A stretch of 64,000 bases of DNA from Hypoxylon rubiginosum (lineage: Eukaryota; Ascomycota; Sordariomycetes; Xylariales; Hypoxylaceae), in contig CADCXA010000050.1 in NCBI GenBank assembly GCA_902806565.1, forward strand, positions 1 through 64,000, read 5' to 3'. A program made the position numbers and the translations under genes. The notes beneath the pieces were generated by a model that worked only from the letters and a program-made list of their open reading frames with translations, was not told where the DNA came from and searched no databases. Below, piece by piece: positions 1 through 13,039 of the stretch; positions within the stretch are counted from its first letter, which is position 1; each line of letters starts with the position of its first letter.

Positions 1-162
1 AATGTTTAAAATATTGGAAAATATATTTAATAAGGTGTAAAATAAATAAATAATATTAACTTTTATTTTATAATTTTATTATTAATATAAAAAGGTTATA
101 ATAAACTAATAATATTTTTTTTTTTTTTTAATAATAAGGTTTAAAATTACTTTTTATAATAT

Positions 163-283
163 AAAAAATTATAAACTTAAAAAACTATTAAGTTATTTTA
201 ATTATAAGGTTTATATAACTTTTAGATTTTAAAGGTAATTAATAAGTCGTAGTTTAATTTAAGTAATAAAAGTTACGGTTTTT
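163..283. repeat. Diverged direct repeat, copy A
   Basis: Two stretches match copy B at 503-750. The first (about 163-200) matches about 503-540; the second (about 223-283) matches about 690-750. Most differences are C/T or G/A transitions, as expected when RIP hits two copies of one element. The spacing differs between the two matches (340 versus 467 bp), so copy B carries extra sequence between them. Confidence 0.6.
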
Positions 284-502
284 ATATATATAATTTATAT
301 AGCTTTTTTATTATTATTTTATATTAAGTTTATTTAATAAAAGCTTTTTTATAAGTTATTTTAATATATATACTTTTTTTTTATTTTTTTATTATAATAA
401 TTAATAATAAAAACTAATAATAAATTACTTATATATTTAAAAAACTAAATTAAAATATTATAAAGTTAATTATATAATAAGAAAATAACTATATTATTAT
501 AT

Positions 503-750
503 AAAAAGTTATAAACCTAAAAAATTATTAAGTTAAATATATATATATAAAATAAAATTAAAATAAAAAAACTTATATATTAAAACTTAGTTTTTAAACT
601 TATTTTTTTTTTTATATTTATAAGTTAGTAACTTTTATTTGGATTTTTTAGCTTTTATTTTAATTATAAAAATCTTAGGATTTTTATTTAGGTTTTAAAA
701 GTAACTAATAAGTTTATAGTTTTATTTAAATAATAAAAGTTAAGGTTTTA
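503..750. repeat. Diverged direct repeat, copy B
   Basis: Partner of 163-283, in the same orientation, with about 130 bp of additional AT-rich sequence between the two matching segments. The differences from copy A are mainly transitions. This is direct evidence that the AT-rich block descends from duplicated DNA. Confidence 0.6.
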
Positions 751-1380
751 ATATAAAAACTTTAAAAAAATATAAAAAACTAAATATTATATATATTTTA
801 TATTTATTATATATAAACTTTTAGTTAAAAGCTTTTTTTATTTTAATAATAAAATGTTAATTAAGTTTAAAACTATAAGAAATATAATAATAAATTATCT
901 TTTAAAACGTTAAAGGTTTAATTTTATAAAAAAAAGGTTTTAAGTTATTTAAGATTAAAATTAAATATAAACATATATTATAAAATTATATTTTTTATTA
1001 TAAAAATATTAAAACTTTTTAATAATATAGTTTTATTTTTATATATATTTAAAAAATAAATACTATTATATGTTAAAATAATATTATTAATAAAGGTTAA
1101 ATAAAAATTTATTATATTATTATTTATTACTTAATATTAACTATAATAATAACTTTTAATTATATTATATTTAATATTAAAAAATATAAATAAATTAAAT
1201 TCTAATTAATTAAAATAAAGATAATAAAACTTTAAATATTATAATATAATATTATTTAGTTTAATTAATTTAAAAGTGGCGTGTAAAAATAGTTTTAATT
1301 TTATATAAAGAAATTTATTTTTTAGGGTTTATAAATTAATTAATATTAATAATAAGTTATTTATTTTTATTTTTTTTATA

Positions 1381-1445
1381 CTTATTATTATTATTATTAT
1401 TATTATTATTTTTATTTTTACCACGCTTATTATTATTATTATTTT
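1381..1445. repeat. ATT-type microsatellite
   Basis: A run of TTA/ATT trinucleotides (about 1382-1412), interrupted by a short segment with the rare non-A/T string CCACGC, then resuming at about 1428-1443. It is a simple-sequence tract inside the RIP block with no coding signal. Confidence 0.8.
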
Positions 1446-4400
1446 TAATTTTTTTATTATTTATTTTTTTATTTATTATTAATAATAAATTTAAAGTAAT
1501 ATTATAAAAAAATAAGTTAATTATATTAAATATTAATAAACTTAATAAAATATTTAAGTTATAATAAATAATAAAATCTTTTTAATTAAGTTTAAAAACT
1601 TTAATTTAATAAGGAAAAAATAAAGGGGAATTATATAATGTTAAAATAAAGGCTTTGTGTTTTTAGTTATATAATATTAAAATAAAAGTTATATATTTTT
1701 AGTTTTTAACTTTTATTAATATCTTATATTATTATTTGTTTTTTTTTAATGGTAACTTATATTGTGGTTTTTTTTTAATTTTTATTAATATTTTATATTA
1801 TTATTTGTTTTTTTTTTTTATTAATATTTTATATTATTATTTTTATTTAATTTTTATTGGTATTTTATATTTATTATTTTTATTTTTATTTTTTATATTA
1901 TAATAACCTTTATATTTTATATTAAAATTAAATAAATGCTTTAGAATTATAATTATTTTTTTATATATAATGTAAATTAAATAATATTATATGTTATTTT
2001 TAATAAAGATTTTAATATTAAAAAAAGTTTTATAAATTATACGAATATTTTTAATTGTGTTTATTATGGTATTTATATTAATAAAGGTTTTATTATTAAG
2101 TAACTTAAAAAACTATAAAAGGTATAATATTTTAAGTTTTATATTATAAATATATTTTTTTTTAATAATTTTATATTATTAGTTTAATATATTAATAATT
2201 CTTTTATTTAATAAATAAATTTAATAAGTTTTAATATACTTATAAAAATTAGTTATATAAATTGGTATTTAAATAATATTATTTTAATTAATAATCCATT
2301 AAATTATTAATATTTTAATTTAAAAAAAATAATATTTTTTAGTTATTAAACTATTTAATGGTTTAATTTTTAATAATATTTTATAAGTAATATTAAAATT
2401 ATATATTATTTATATAAATTTATTAGTTTATTATATTTAAAATATAGTAATTAATATAATTAGCGATAATATAATAAAAATTTATAACGTTAAAACCGAT
2501 AAAATTTAAAATATAAAACATTTAAAAAAGTGTTATTATAATATTTATATTAATTATTTTATTTTTATAGCTTGGTTTAAATTTAAGTATTTATTATTAT
2601 TAATAATAATAGGTTTTTTAGAATTATAACTTATAAGATAAAATAAAATAAAATATAATAAAAAAATATATTTAGTTTTATAAAATTGGTAAAATTAAAT
2701 AGATTATTTGGTTATAAAGTAATAAAAAATGTTATAAGTTTAGGAATTAAAGTAAATATTAATTATATTAATATAAAGGTAAAAAAAAATAAAAAGAAAA
2801 ATAAAAAAAAGGTTTAAAAAAAAAAAATTATAATAAAAAATAAAAAAAATATATTATATTTAAATATATAAAATTTTATTTAAACATTAAACAATTAATA
2901 AGTGTAATATAATATAAATAAAATAAAATAAATTTAATTAAATGAATTTATTAATTTTTTATAAGGTAATTTAAATAAAAATTTATTATATAAAATTATA
3001 ATTAATATTTTTAAGTATTTAAAATAATTAATAAATAAAAAATATTTAAATATAAACTACGCTTTTATTTATTATATGGATCTTAGATTTATTATATCTT
3101 GAAATTTTATTATAAAAATTAAAAAAGTATAAGAAAAAAAGGGAGGGGATAAATATAAAAAAAAAATAAAAATAAAATATAATAAAAATATAATTTTATA
3201 TTAATTTATTTTCCTTTTAATTTTAAGTATTTATTTATTTACTTAAATATATAACCCCGTTAAAAGACATTATAATTATTTAGTTTTAAAAGATAGTTTT
3301 AAAAGTATATATAATATATTTAAAATAAAAAAATAAAAATTATTTTTCTTAAAATTTAAAACTTAAAGTTTTTTATATATTTAGGTATTATTTATTCTTT
3401 TATATTAGTTATATTTATATTATATAAAAATATTTTTATCTTTTAATGGTATATTAACTTTAAAAAATAAAAGAAGCTTAAAAATAATATTTAAATTTAA
3501 AAGATATTTATTTTTTTTATAATATAACTTAAAAGTATTTAAGTATTATATTATAAAACTTTAGTTATATAAATAAAAATATTTAAATTTTTAATTAAGT
3601 AGTTTAAATATTTTTTATTTATTTATTTTTTAGTAACTTTAAAAAAATATTAATAATTTTATAAATATTATTTTATATTTTATAATTAATTATTATAATA
3701 AGTTATTTTATTATTAGTTATTATAATAGGTATTTTTAATTTTAATAATAAGTTTAAAGTTATTTATTTTTATTTTATTTTTTTAAGGTAAGGAATAAAT
3801 ATAGTTATTTAAAATAATTAGTTTTTATTATTTTAGTTACTTTAATACCTTTTTAATTTTTATAATTTATACTTTTAATAATAAAAGTATATATTATAAT
3901 TTTATTTATTATATTTATTATATTATAGTAAAAAATATATAAAATAATAATAAAAGATAAATAAATAATATTAATATATTTTATTTTTTGTTTTTTTTTA
4001 ATTTAACTAATTATATTTTAATTTTAACTAATAATATTTTATATAAAAGCAAATATTAATTCCAAGTTTTTTAGTATATAAATAATATAAAAATTAATAT
4101 AATTAATAAAATTTTAAATTATATTATTTTTATTTATATTATTTTTAATTTTAATATTTTTAATTTTAATTATTATAATAAACTACTATATTTAATTATA
4201 TTTTCATTTAAATATTAAGATTTTTCTAAGATAATATTTAAGTTTTAAAAATAATTATAATTTTTTTTAATTAATAATAATAAAGTTTTAAATATATTAT
4301 TAATTTAATATATTTAAAATATTTAAATAATATTATATAATTGTTTTTTTTATTATTAAAATTTATTTATATAATAAATTTCTTTTAATGGAAATAATTT

Positions 4401-5884
4401 AATTATTTATATAAATATATTAATAAGTTATAAAATAATTATTATTTATAATAAAGTTTATTATATTATAAATATTATTTAAAATATAAAATAAACTTAT
4501 ATTATTTTATAAATTACTAATTAATAATTTAATATAAATTATATAAAAGTTTATTAAGGAGAGTTTTTAAAAAATAAAAATAATAACGTAATTAATAATT
4601 TTTTTAATTTTATTTATATTTAAAAAAACTTATATTATATTATTAATTATAATTATTTTAATTTTTTTTTTTAATTATTTTTTAATAATTTTACTATATA
4701 TAGTTTATTTTACTATTCCTTTTATAATAATAATAAAAGTTTTAATATTATTTTTAAACTTTATTATTTATTTTATAAAAAACTATATTTTTTATTTTTT
4801 AAAGTTTTTTTTATAATTTATATTTACTTGTTTTATATGGTTTATTTTTAGTTTAAAAAATATATTAATTATAAGGTAAAAAAAGAAAAAAATATATTTT
4901 TATATTATTTAAATTATTTTAAATATAAGTTATTATATTTATATTAATAAATTACTTTTTAAAAAATATTATAAAAAGTAAAAAACTGATTTAAATACCG
5001 GTTTTATTAAATGTTTTTATATTAAAAGAAATTAAGTTAAAAGTATTTATAATTTTATTAAGTTAAAAAATATTGTTAAATTATTATATAGTTTTAATAT
5101 TAATTTAAATATTACTTTTTATATTAATTTTAATATAAATATATTAAACGTTATTTTTATTAATTTTACTTATTATTAACTTATTATTAATTATTATAAT
5201 AATAATTAATATAATAATAATAATTTTAATATATATAAAAACAATTATTTAAAAAAATGTTTTTAATTAATATTAAATAAAAATAAAAGTAATGTTAAAA
5301 TTAAACCTTTATTTTATTATAAGTAGTTAATTTTTTTATTAAATAATAATATAAAGTTATTTATATTTATATTTTAAATTTATAGTATAAGTTACTATAT
5401 TTTTTTATTATAATATTAATTAAACTTTTTTTTAATAACTAATTTCAAGTTTATATTATTTATATTTTATTTAATTAATAATATAAAAAGTAGTAACTTT
5501 AATATTATAATTTATAATAATAATAATGTTTTAATTATAATTACGTTAAAATTAACTAAATATTTTAATAAAGGTTTAATTTAATTATTAAAAGAACTTT
5601 CTATTAAAAATAATAATTAAATAATTTTAATTAGTTTTTTTTTTTTTTTTTTTAATATAAATTATGTTTTAAATTAATTTAACTATAAGTTTAAAGTTAA
5701 ATAATATTAAATAAATTTATTTTTATTTTCTTCGTTTTATATAATATTATATAATTGTTTTTTTGTTTATTAATATAAGTTTTTATAATAAAAGTTTTTT
5801 AGCTTTTTTTAAAATATATTAATATTTAATTTTCTTTTTTTATTTTTTTTAATAGTGTGGATTTATATTATCTATAGCTTAAAA

Positions 5885-5943
5885 CTTAATTATAGCTTAA
5901 TTATAACTTAATTATAATTTAATAATAATTTTATAATAATTTA
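5885..5943. repeat. 11-bp minisatellite (RIP block)
   Basis: Five consecutive units of about 11 bp of the form YTTAATWATAR, differing mainly at C/T and A/G positions. The same unit recurs near 12981, 13931 and 15130, and in reverse orientation near 13391. The period is not a multiple of three, so it is unlikely to be a coding repeat. It is best read as a subrepeat of one transposon family present in several RIP-mutated copies. Confidence 0.65.
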
Positions 5944-8900
5944 ATATTAATATTAAAACAAGTTATATTTATATTATAAATAATATATAAACCTAGTAAA
6001 AAATCATATATTATTAATTTCTTAATTTATATATATATAATTTTAAATTTTAATAATATTTATTTATTAGTTAAATAACTTAACTATATAAATATAAATA
6101 AGATAAAAAGTTTTTATTAATATTAATATTATAACTAGTAAATAACCTTTTTTTTCTAATTATTATAATAATGTTTTTTTTAAGTAATTATAAAATAATA
6201 TAATTAAAATTATATTTAAATTTATTTAAATATAAGTATTTTAATATTATATACACTTAATATATTAAATGTTAAATTATAAGTTTATAAGTAATATATT
6301 TAATTAAATATATTATATTCTTAACTTTAAAAATAATAATAATATATATATTTTATAGGTTTTTATATAATATTAACTTTTTTTTTATATTTTATAATTT
6401 ATATATATTATATTATATATTTTTTTATATATTATTTATATATAAAAAATAAACTTGAAAAAGATTTATATAAAATATAAGAAATAAATAAAAGGTGGTT
6501 AAAGTATATTTAATTAAATAAAGTTTTATATTTTAATTAAATAATTAATAAATATTTTTTTTATATTAATTATTTTTATTTTTATATTTTAACCTAGTTT
6601 TTTATTAAATTTATTTTATTATAGGTTTTATAGATTTTAGTTTATTTTAATCTTTATAATATAAACGTTTAAATATTTTAAATATATTTTATAAATAAAT
6701 AAACTAATTTTATATTAAAAATTTAACCCTTATTTTAATTAATTAAAAGTATTTATTAATAGAATATAAATGTAAGTTTTATATATTATTATAAAGGTAT
6801 AATAATCTTAAGATTTTTAGAATTTTATTATATTAATTATTTTATTTTAATAGTTTATATTAATATTTAATTCGATTATATATTTTTATATATTATTTTT
6901 AAAGAAATGTTAATAATATGTTTTTTATTTATTAATATATTATAATAAAAATAATTTATTATATTAAAATAGTTTATTTTAGCTGTAAATTTAAAGTTAA
7001 AAATATAAAAGATTTAATTTATTTACTTTAAAAAAAATAAAAATATTAAAATAACGTTATAAAATTTTTTTATAAATTATATAATTATAATTATAAAAAA
7101 TATATATAGATTTTTTTTAATTATATACGTTTTATTTATAAGAACTTTTATTTTAAGAAATTTTTTTTATTATTATATAAAATTTAATAAAAACTGTTTA
7201 TTTATTATAATAGATTTTACGTATTTAAATATATAAGTATTAAATTTTTAAAGTTTTTTAATAATATTATAAGTAATAATAAAATAGGAGGGTAAATTAA
7301 ATAATAAAATTAAATAATAGAACTAAATAATAAAATTAAGTGATAAAAAGAATATAAATAAAAAACGTGAATTTTAAACTAGGGTAATGGTTTTTATAAT
7401 ATAAATTTAATTTAAAAAAAATAAATTATTAAAATAAATAATTTAATTATTATTTTTTTTACTTTTTTATAATTTTTTTTAAAATTTATATTTATTGTTT
7501 TTATTATAATAAGTAGCTTAAAATATTTTAATTATTTTGTTATTTTTTATATTACTATTAAATAATTTAAAAGATATTATTTAGTTTATTTTATATATAT
7601 TAATTTTTAAAAAGATTTATTAAATTTAATTTTTTTAGTATTATAAAAATACTTTTATATTATTTATAGATATTATTATTATAAATATAAGAATTTATTT
7701 TTTTTTAAATATAGTTAATATATTTATTTTTATATTATTTTTTAAGGTTAATATATTTAAAAAATAACTATATAATAAAAATAAAAAAGTTTAAGTTTAC
7801 CACCCCCCCTTTTTTTTTTCCTCATTATATTACGATACCATTTATTATATTTTTAATATAAAATAATGTTATAATTCTTTTTATTTATAATAAATAAACT
7901 TTAAAAATGGTGAGGGTTATAAAATAATTAGTATATTTAATAATTAAAAAAGTGATTATAAATTGTTTTAATATAAATTTAACGTGTTTATTTAAAATGT
8001 TTTAATAAGGTATTTTATATTTTTAAAGTTAGGTTAATTATTTTTTAAAATATATTTTTTTAGTTAGGGTTTATTTTTTATTTATAATATATATTTTAAT
8101 TTTTTTTATAAAATTTATATATATAAATAATATAATAATATTTTTTATTTAATAATAAATATAATTATAAAGTTAAAAATATAAAAACTTATAATAATTT
8201 AAATTATATTAAACTTAATTTTATAGTTATTAAATTTTAAATATTTTTAATTTAATTAAATTAAGAACCAGTTTATTAATACGTTTTTTAATAGTTATTT
8301 TTATTAAAAAGGTAGATACTTATTTTTTTATTTTAATGGTTAAAATAATATTATATTAAAAAGAAAAATAATATATTAAATTAATTTAATTTATTATAAA
8401 ATATATAAAATAAACTTAAATAAAATAATAATAATAAAAAATTATAATTATAGTTATTTATAATATATATTAATTTTTATTTAAATTTTTTTTTTTTAAT
8501 ATATAAGTAAATACCTGATTTAATAATAATATAAATACGTGTTAAATATTTTTTTTTTACCTTTTTATAAACTAATTATATTTTTTTAAATTTTATAATA
8601 TTATATTATATTTATTATTTTTTATATAATGTTAATTATAAGTTAATTAATATATATTAAATTAAATAAAGAGGTTATAAACTTTATTAAAATAATATTT
8701 AACAATAAAAAAAATATTAATAAAAAATAGAAACTTTAAACTTTATTTATTTTAACAGTAATTTAAAGTTAGTTATATAATATTTATTATTTAATATTTT
8801 CTATATTTTTAAAAATGTTTTTTAATAATTTAAAATAAAAGCTAGTTAAATAGCTAGATTATTTTATATATAAACGTTTAATGTTTTTTTTTACAGGGAA

Positions 8901-11900
8901 TATTAATTATATTAAAATAAAAAAATATTTTTTATAAATTGTATTTAAGTTATATTAAAATGTGTATATAATAAAATAATGAGATTATTTAATAACTTAT
9001 TATAATATAATAAAAAGAATTAATAAAATGGATTATTTATTTAATTTTAATTTTTGGTTGTTTTTTTAAATAATTTAAAAAAATATATAATATTATTATA
9101 ATTTATTTTAAATTTTAAACTATGTTATATTTAATTAAAATATTATATTATTTTTATTTATAAAAAAAAAAGTGTAATATTAAATATAAAATTAATTATA
9201 TATTTAATTTAGTTTTTAAATAAAAATGGTTATTTATAATTATAATTATTAACATTAAATTTTTACTAATTTATAATTTTATAATTATAAAACTTAGTTT
9301 AATTTAATTTTTTAACGTTTATAATATTAATTAATAAAAAGTAAAATAGCCTTATAAAAATTTAATAATATATATATTTAAAAATATAATATTTTTTATT
9401 ATATTATAAAATAATTAAGTTTTTAAATTTATAGTTTAATAGTTATTAATTTTATTTAAGTTTTTATAAGAAAAAATATGAAGTAATAAAATAATATTAA
9501 AATTAAAATTAAAATATAAATATTTTTTTAAATTATTTTATTTTAAGTTATAATTTTATTTTAATTAGAAATTTATTATTATTATATATTTTTTTATTTC
9601 TTAAACTATATAATTTATTAAAAAAAATATTTATTAGTTTTTTTTAAATATATAAGTAAGTATTAAAAGTAATTATATAAAATCTTAATTAGGTAAATTA
9701 AGTTATAAAAAAATAATTATTACTTTAATTTAAAAAAGTAATTAATAAATAAAAAGATTTATAAGTTATAGTAATTATAAGAATAATATTTTTTTAATTA
9801 TTTAATTTATATAAAAATATGATTTTAAAGTTTTAAAATATAAAATTACTTTATATTATTATAATATATTAGTTTTTTTTAAAATGTGTTAATTTTTTAT
9901 AACTTATTTTATTTTTTTATATTTTATTGTTTTTTAAATAAGAAGTATTTTTTAAAGACTTTTTAAATTACTTTAAAAATTTAAAACAAGTTATTATTAT
10001 ATTTTAAGTTAATTTCTTTAAATTTAATAGATTTTTTAAATTTAATTAATTTTATAATAATGGATTTTTTATTATTTTTATATTATTATTTATATTTATT
10101 ATTTTATTTGTTTTTTTACTTTGTTTTATTTTAGTTATAATTAAATGTAAAAAATACAATATAATTATAATATTTAATATATTTTTTTTTTTTTTTTTAG
10201 TTTATAAAAATATATTAAAAATATATATATATAGTTTTTTATATTATTTTTATTTTAATAGTAGGAAAAGGTTAATAAAATAAATAATAAAATATTTATT
10301 ACGGTTTTTATTTTAGTTTTATTAGGATATATAAAGCTGTGTTTTAATATTATTTAATATAATATTAAATATAATAATAATAAATAATAAAATATATTTC
10401 TTTTTTTATAAATATTAGTTAAGTTTTTAAGTAATATTAAAGTAAATAATATATTTTATAATAATTTAATTTTAAGTAATAGTTAAAAACTAAAAAATAT
10501 TAGTATTTAAATTTTTATATTTAACTACTAAAAATAAAAAGTTAAATATAACGTAAATTTTAATTAATTTATTTATATATTTAAAATATTAAAATACTTT
10601 AAATTATATAAGTAAATTACTTTATAATATATTAAGTTTTAAATAAGGAAGTTTTATATTTATTAAGGGTTTTAATAAAATAGTTTTATAATAAATAAAC
10701 TTATTATTAAAACATTTAAAATAAAAATTTATAAGTTTTTTTATTATATTAAATAAATAATAATTAAAAGTTTTTTTTATTTTTATTTTTATAAATATAA
10801 CGTTAAATTAAAACTTTTATAATATTTTTATAAGCGTTGGTTTTATTACGTGGCTTTTATTTAATTTGTTTATTTTATAAAACTATTATTTTTATATTTA
10901 TAGTTTTATATTTTTATATTTTTTATTTATATTTATGTTTTTTATTTTAATTAATAATAATTAGATAAATTTAAATTATTTTAATATTAATAAAAGGTAT
11001 TTAATATAATGTTTAATTTTATTAACAACCAAAATAATATCGGTTAAAACATTATAAAATTTATTGTTAAAAAAAACATTATTAAATTTAAAATAATAAA
11101 TATAAAATTTCGGGTTAATAATTAAAGTTATATATTTTTTAACTTTTATTTATATTATAATAAATCTAATAAATCTTTAAAATTTACTGGTTTTATTTAT
11201 TTTATAAATAAAGGGAAAAATTAAAACGTAGATTAAAAATATAAATATTTTATAAATAGAATTTATAAGTGATATTTTAAAAGTTTTATAATTATTTAAA
11301 GTTTTTTTAAGTTTTTTAAATAAAAAAAGTTTAAAGTTTATTAATAAAATATTATTTATAAAAGTAATATAATTAATATTAAAGTTTTTAATTAGTATTA
11401 ATTGGTTATATAAATTTTTTTAATTTAAGTTAAAATAAATAATTTATATAAAAATAATTTTTTAAGTTAATTTAAAAAAAGATATATTATTAAAAATAAA
11501 ATCTTATAAAAATAAAAAGAAAAAGTTATTAAAAAAAATTAAAGTTAATTATTATTAAATAATTTAAATAAGGATATATTAATATAAAATAAATAGTTTA
11601 TAGTGATTAAATTATTTATATTTTAATTAATAACTTTATTTTTTAAAGTTTAAATATAAAAGTTTTATAATTAAAAATATTGTTTTTAATAATAAACTAC
11701 GTTAATTTAAATTTAATTAATTTAAACTTTTTTATAAAAAGTGATTTAATTTTATTAATTAAATTAAGTTGTTTTTTTAAAAATAAATATATTTTAAATA
11801 GTAAAAAAGTTAGGATTTAAAAATTTATTATAAAAATAATAAAAAATATTTTATAATTATTATTAAATTAAAATATATATTTAAATTTATATAAGTTTAT

Positions 11901-12980
11901 ATGTTAAAAAAAGTAAGATTTTAATTTAAATAATTAAAAGAAAAAATAATAAAAAAAAAAAGGCGTTGTTTTTTAATAATAAATAAAGTTATTATAATAT
12001 ATTTAGCGATATTTTTAAAAAGCTAAAATAAAATATTATTTATTATATATAAATAATATGTTATAAATAACGTAATAAGGTGTTATTAATAATATTATGG
12101 ATTTTATTATTATTAAATAAAAATTTAATATTTTAAAAGGTTTTTTAAAGGATATTTTTTATATTATTAAACTAATTAAATAATAAGAATTTAATAAAAA
12201 TAAAGTAAAACAATTAATTAAATATATAATAATAATAAAAAAGAAGATAAAGTATAATAATATTATTTATAATATTAAATAATAAAACTTAAAATAAAAC
12301 TAAATAAATTAATTTAATTAATAGTTATATAAGTTATATAAAATTAATAAAAAATAAATAATAAGCTTTAATTTTCTTTTAAATTATATTATTAATTAGT
12401 AGTTATAAATTTTTAGATAATTATAAAAGTTATATAAATTATAAAATATAATTTAAGGTATAGTTATTTTTAGTTTTTATAAAGTTTTTAATATTTAAAT
12501 ATTTATATAAATAAAGTTTAAATAATAAAATATTATTAATTTATTAATAGTTTAATATAAAATATTAATTTATATTTAAATATATTTGTTTTTTTAAAAT
12601 ATATTATTTTTTAAAATTTTAATTAAATGAATTTATATTTTTTTCTATTATTAAAAAATTAGTAGTTAATTATATTATTTTAGTTTTTATATATTAAAAT
12701 AAAAAAGTGATGTTATTTTTTTTTATAAGTGTTTTATTTTTTATATTATTTTATTTAAAAAGTTATATATTTAATTTTTATATTTTATAAAAATTTTAAT
12801 AAAAAAATAAATATATTTTAACTTAGTATTATTTTTATTTTTATTAGATTTAATTTTAGTTTATTATAAATAACTTTTTTTATTATTTTTATTATTATTA
12901 TTATAGTTATATTATTAATTTTTTAAAGTGATTTAAAGTAATATTTAGTTAAAAAAATAAAAATAATAACTTTTATTAAT

Positions 12981-13039
12981 TTTAATAATAATTTAATAAT
13001 AATTTAATAATAGCTTAATAATAACTTAATAACAGTTTA
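12981..13039. repeat. 11-bp minisatellite (RIP block)
   Basis: Five clean 11-bp units (TTTAATAATAA twice, then variants with C at position 1 and G at position 11), followed by a partial sixth. All unit differences are transitions. It matches the array at 5885-5943 and the shorter ones near 13931 and 15130. Confidence 0.7.
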
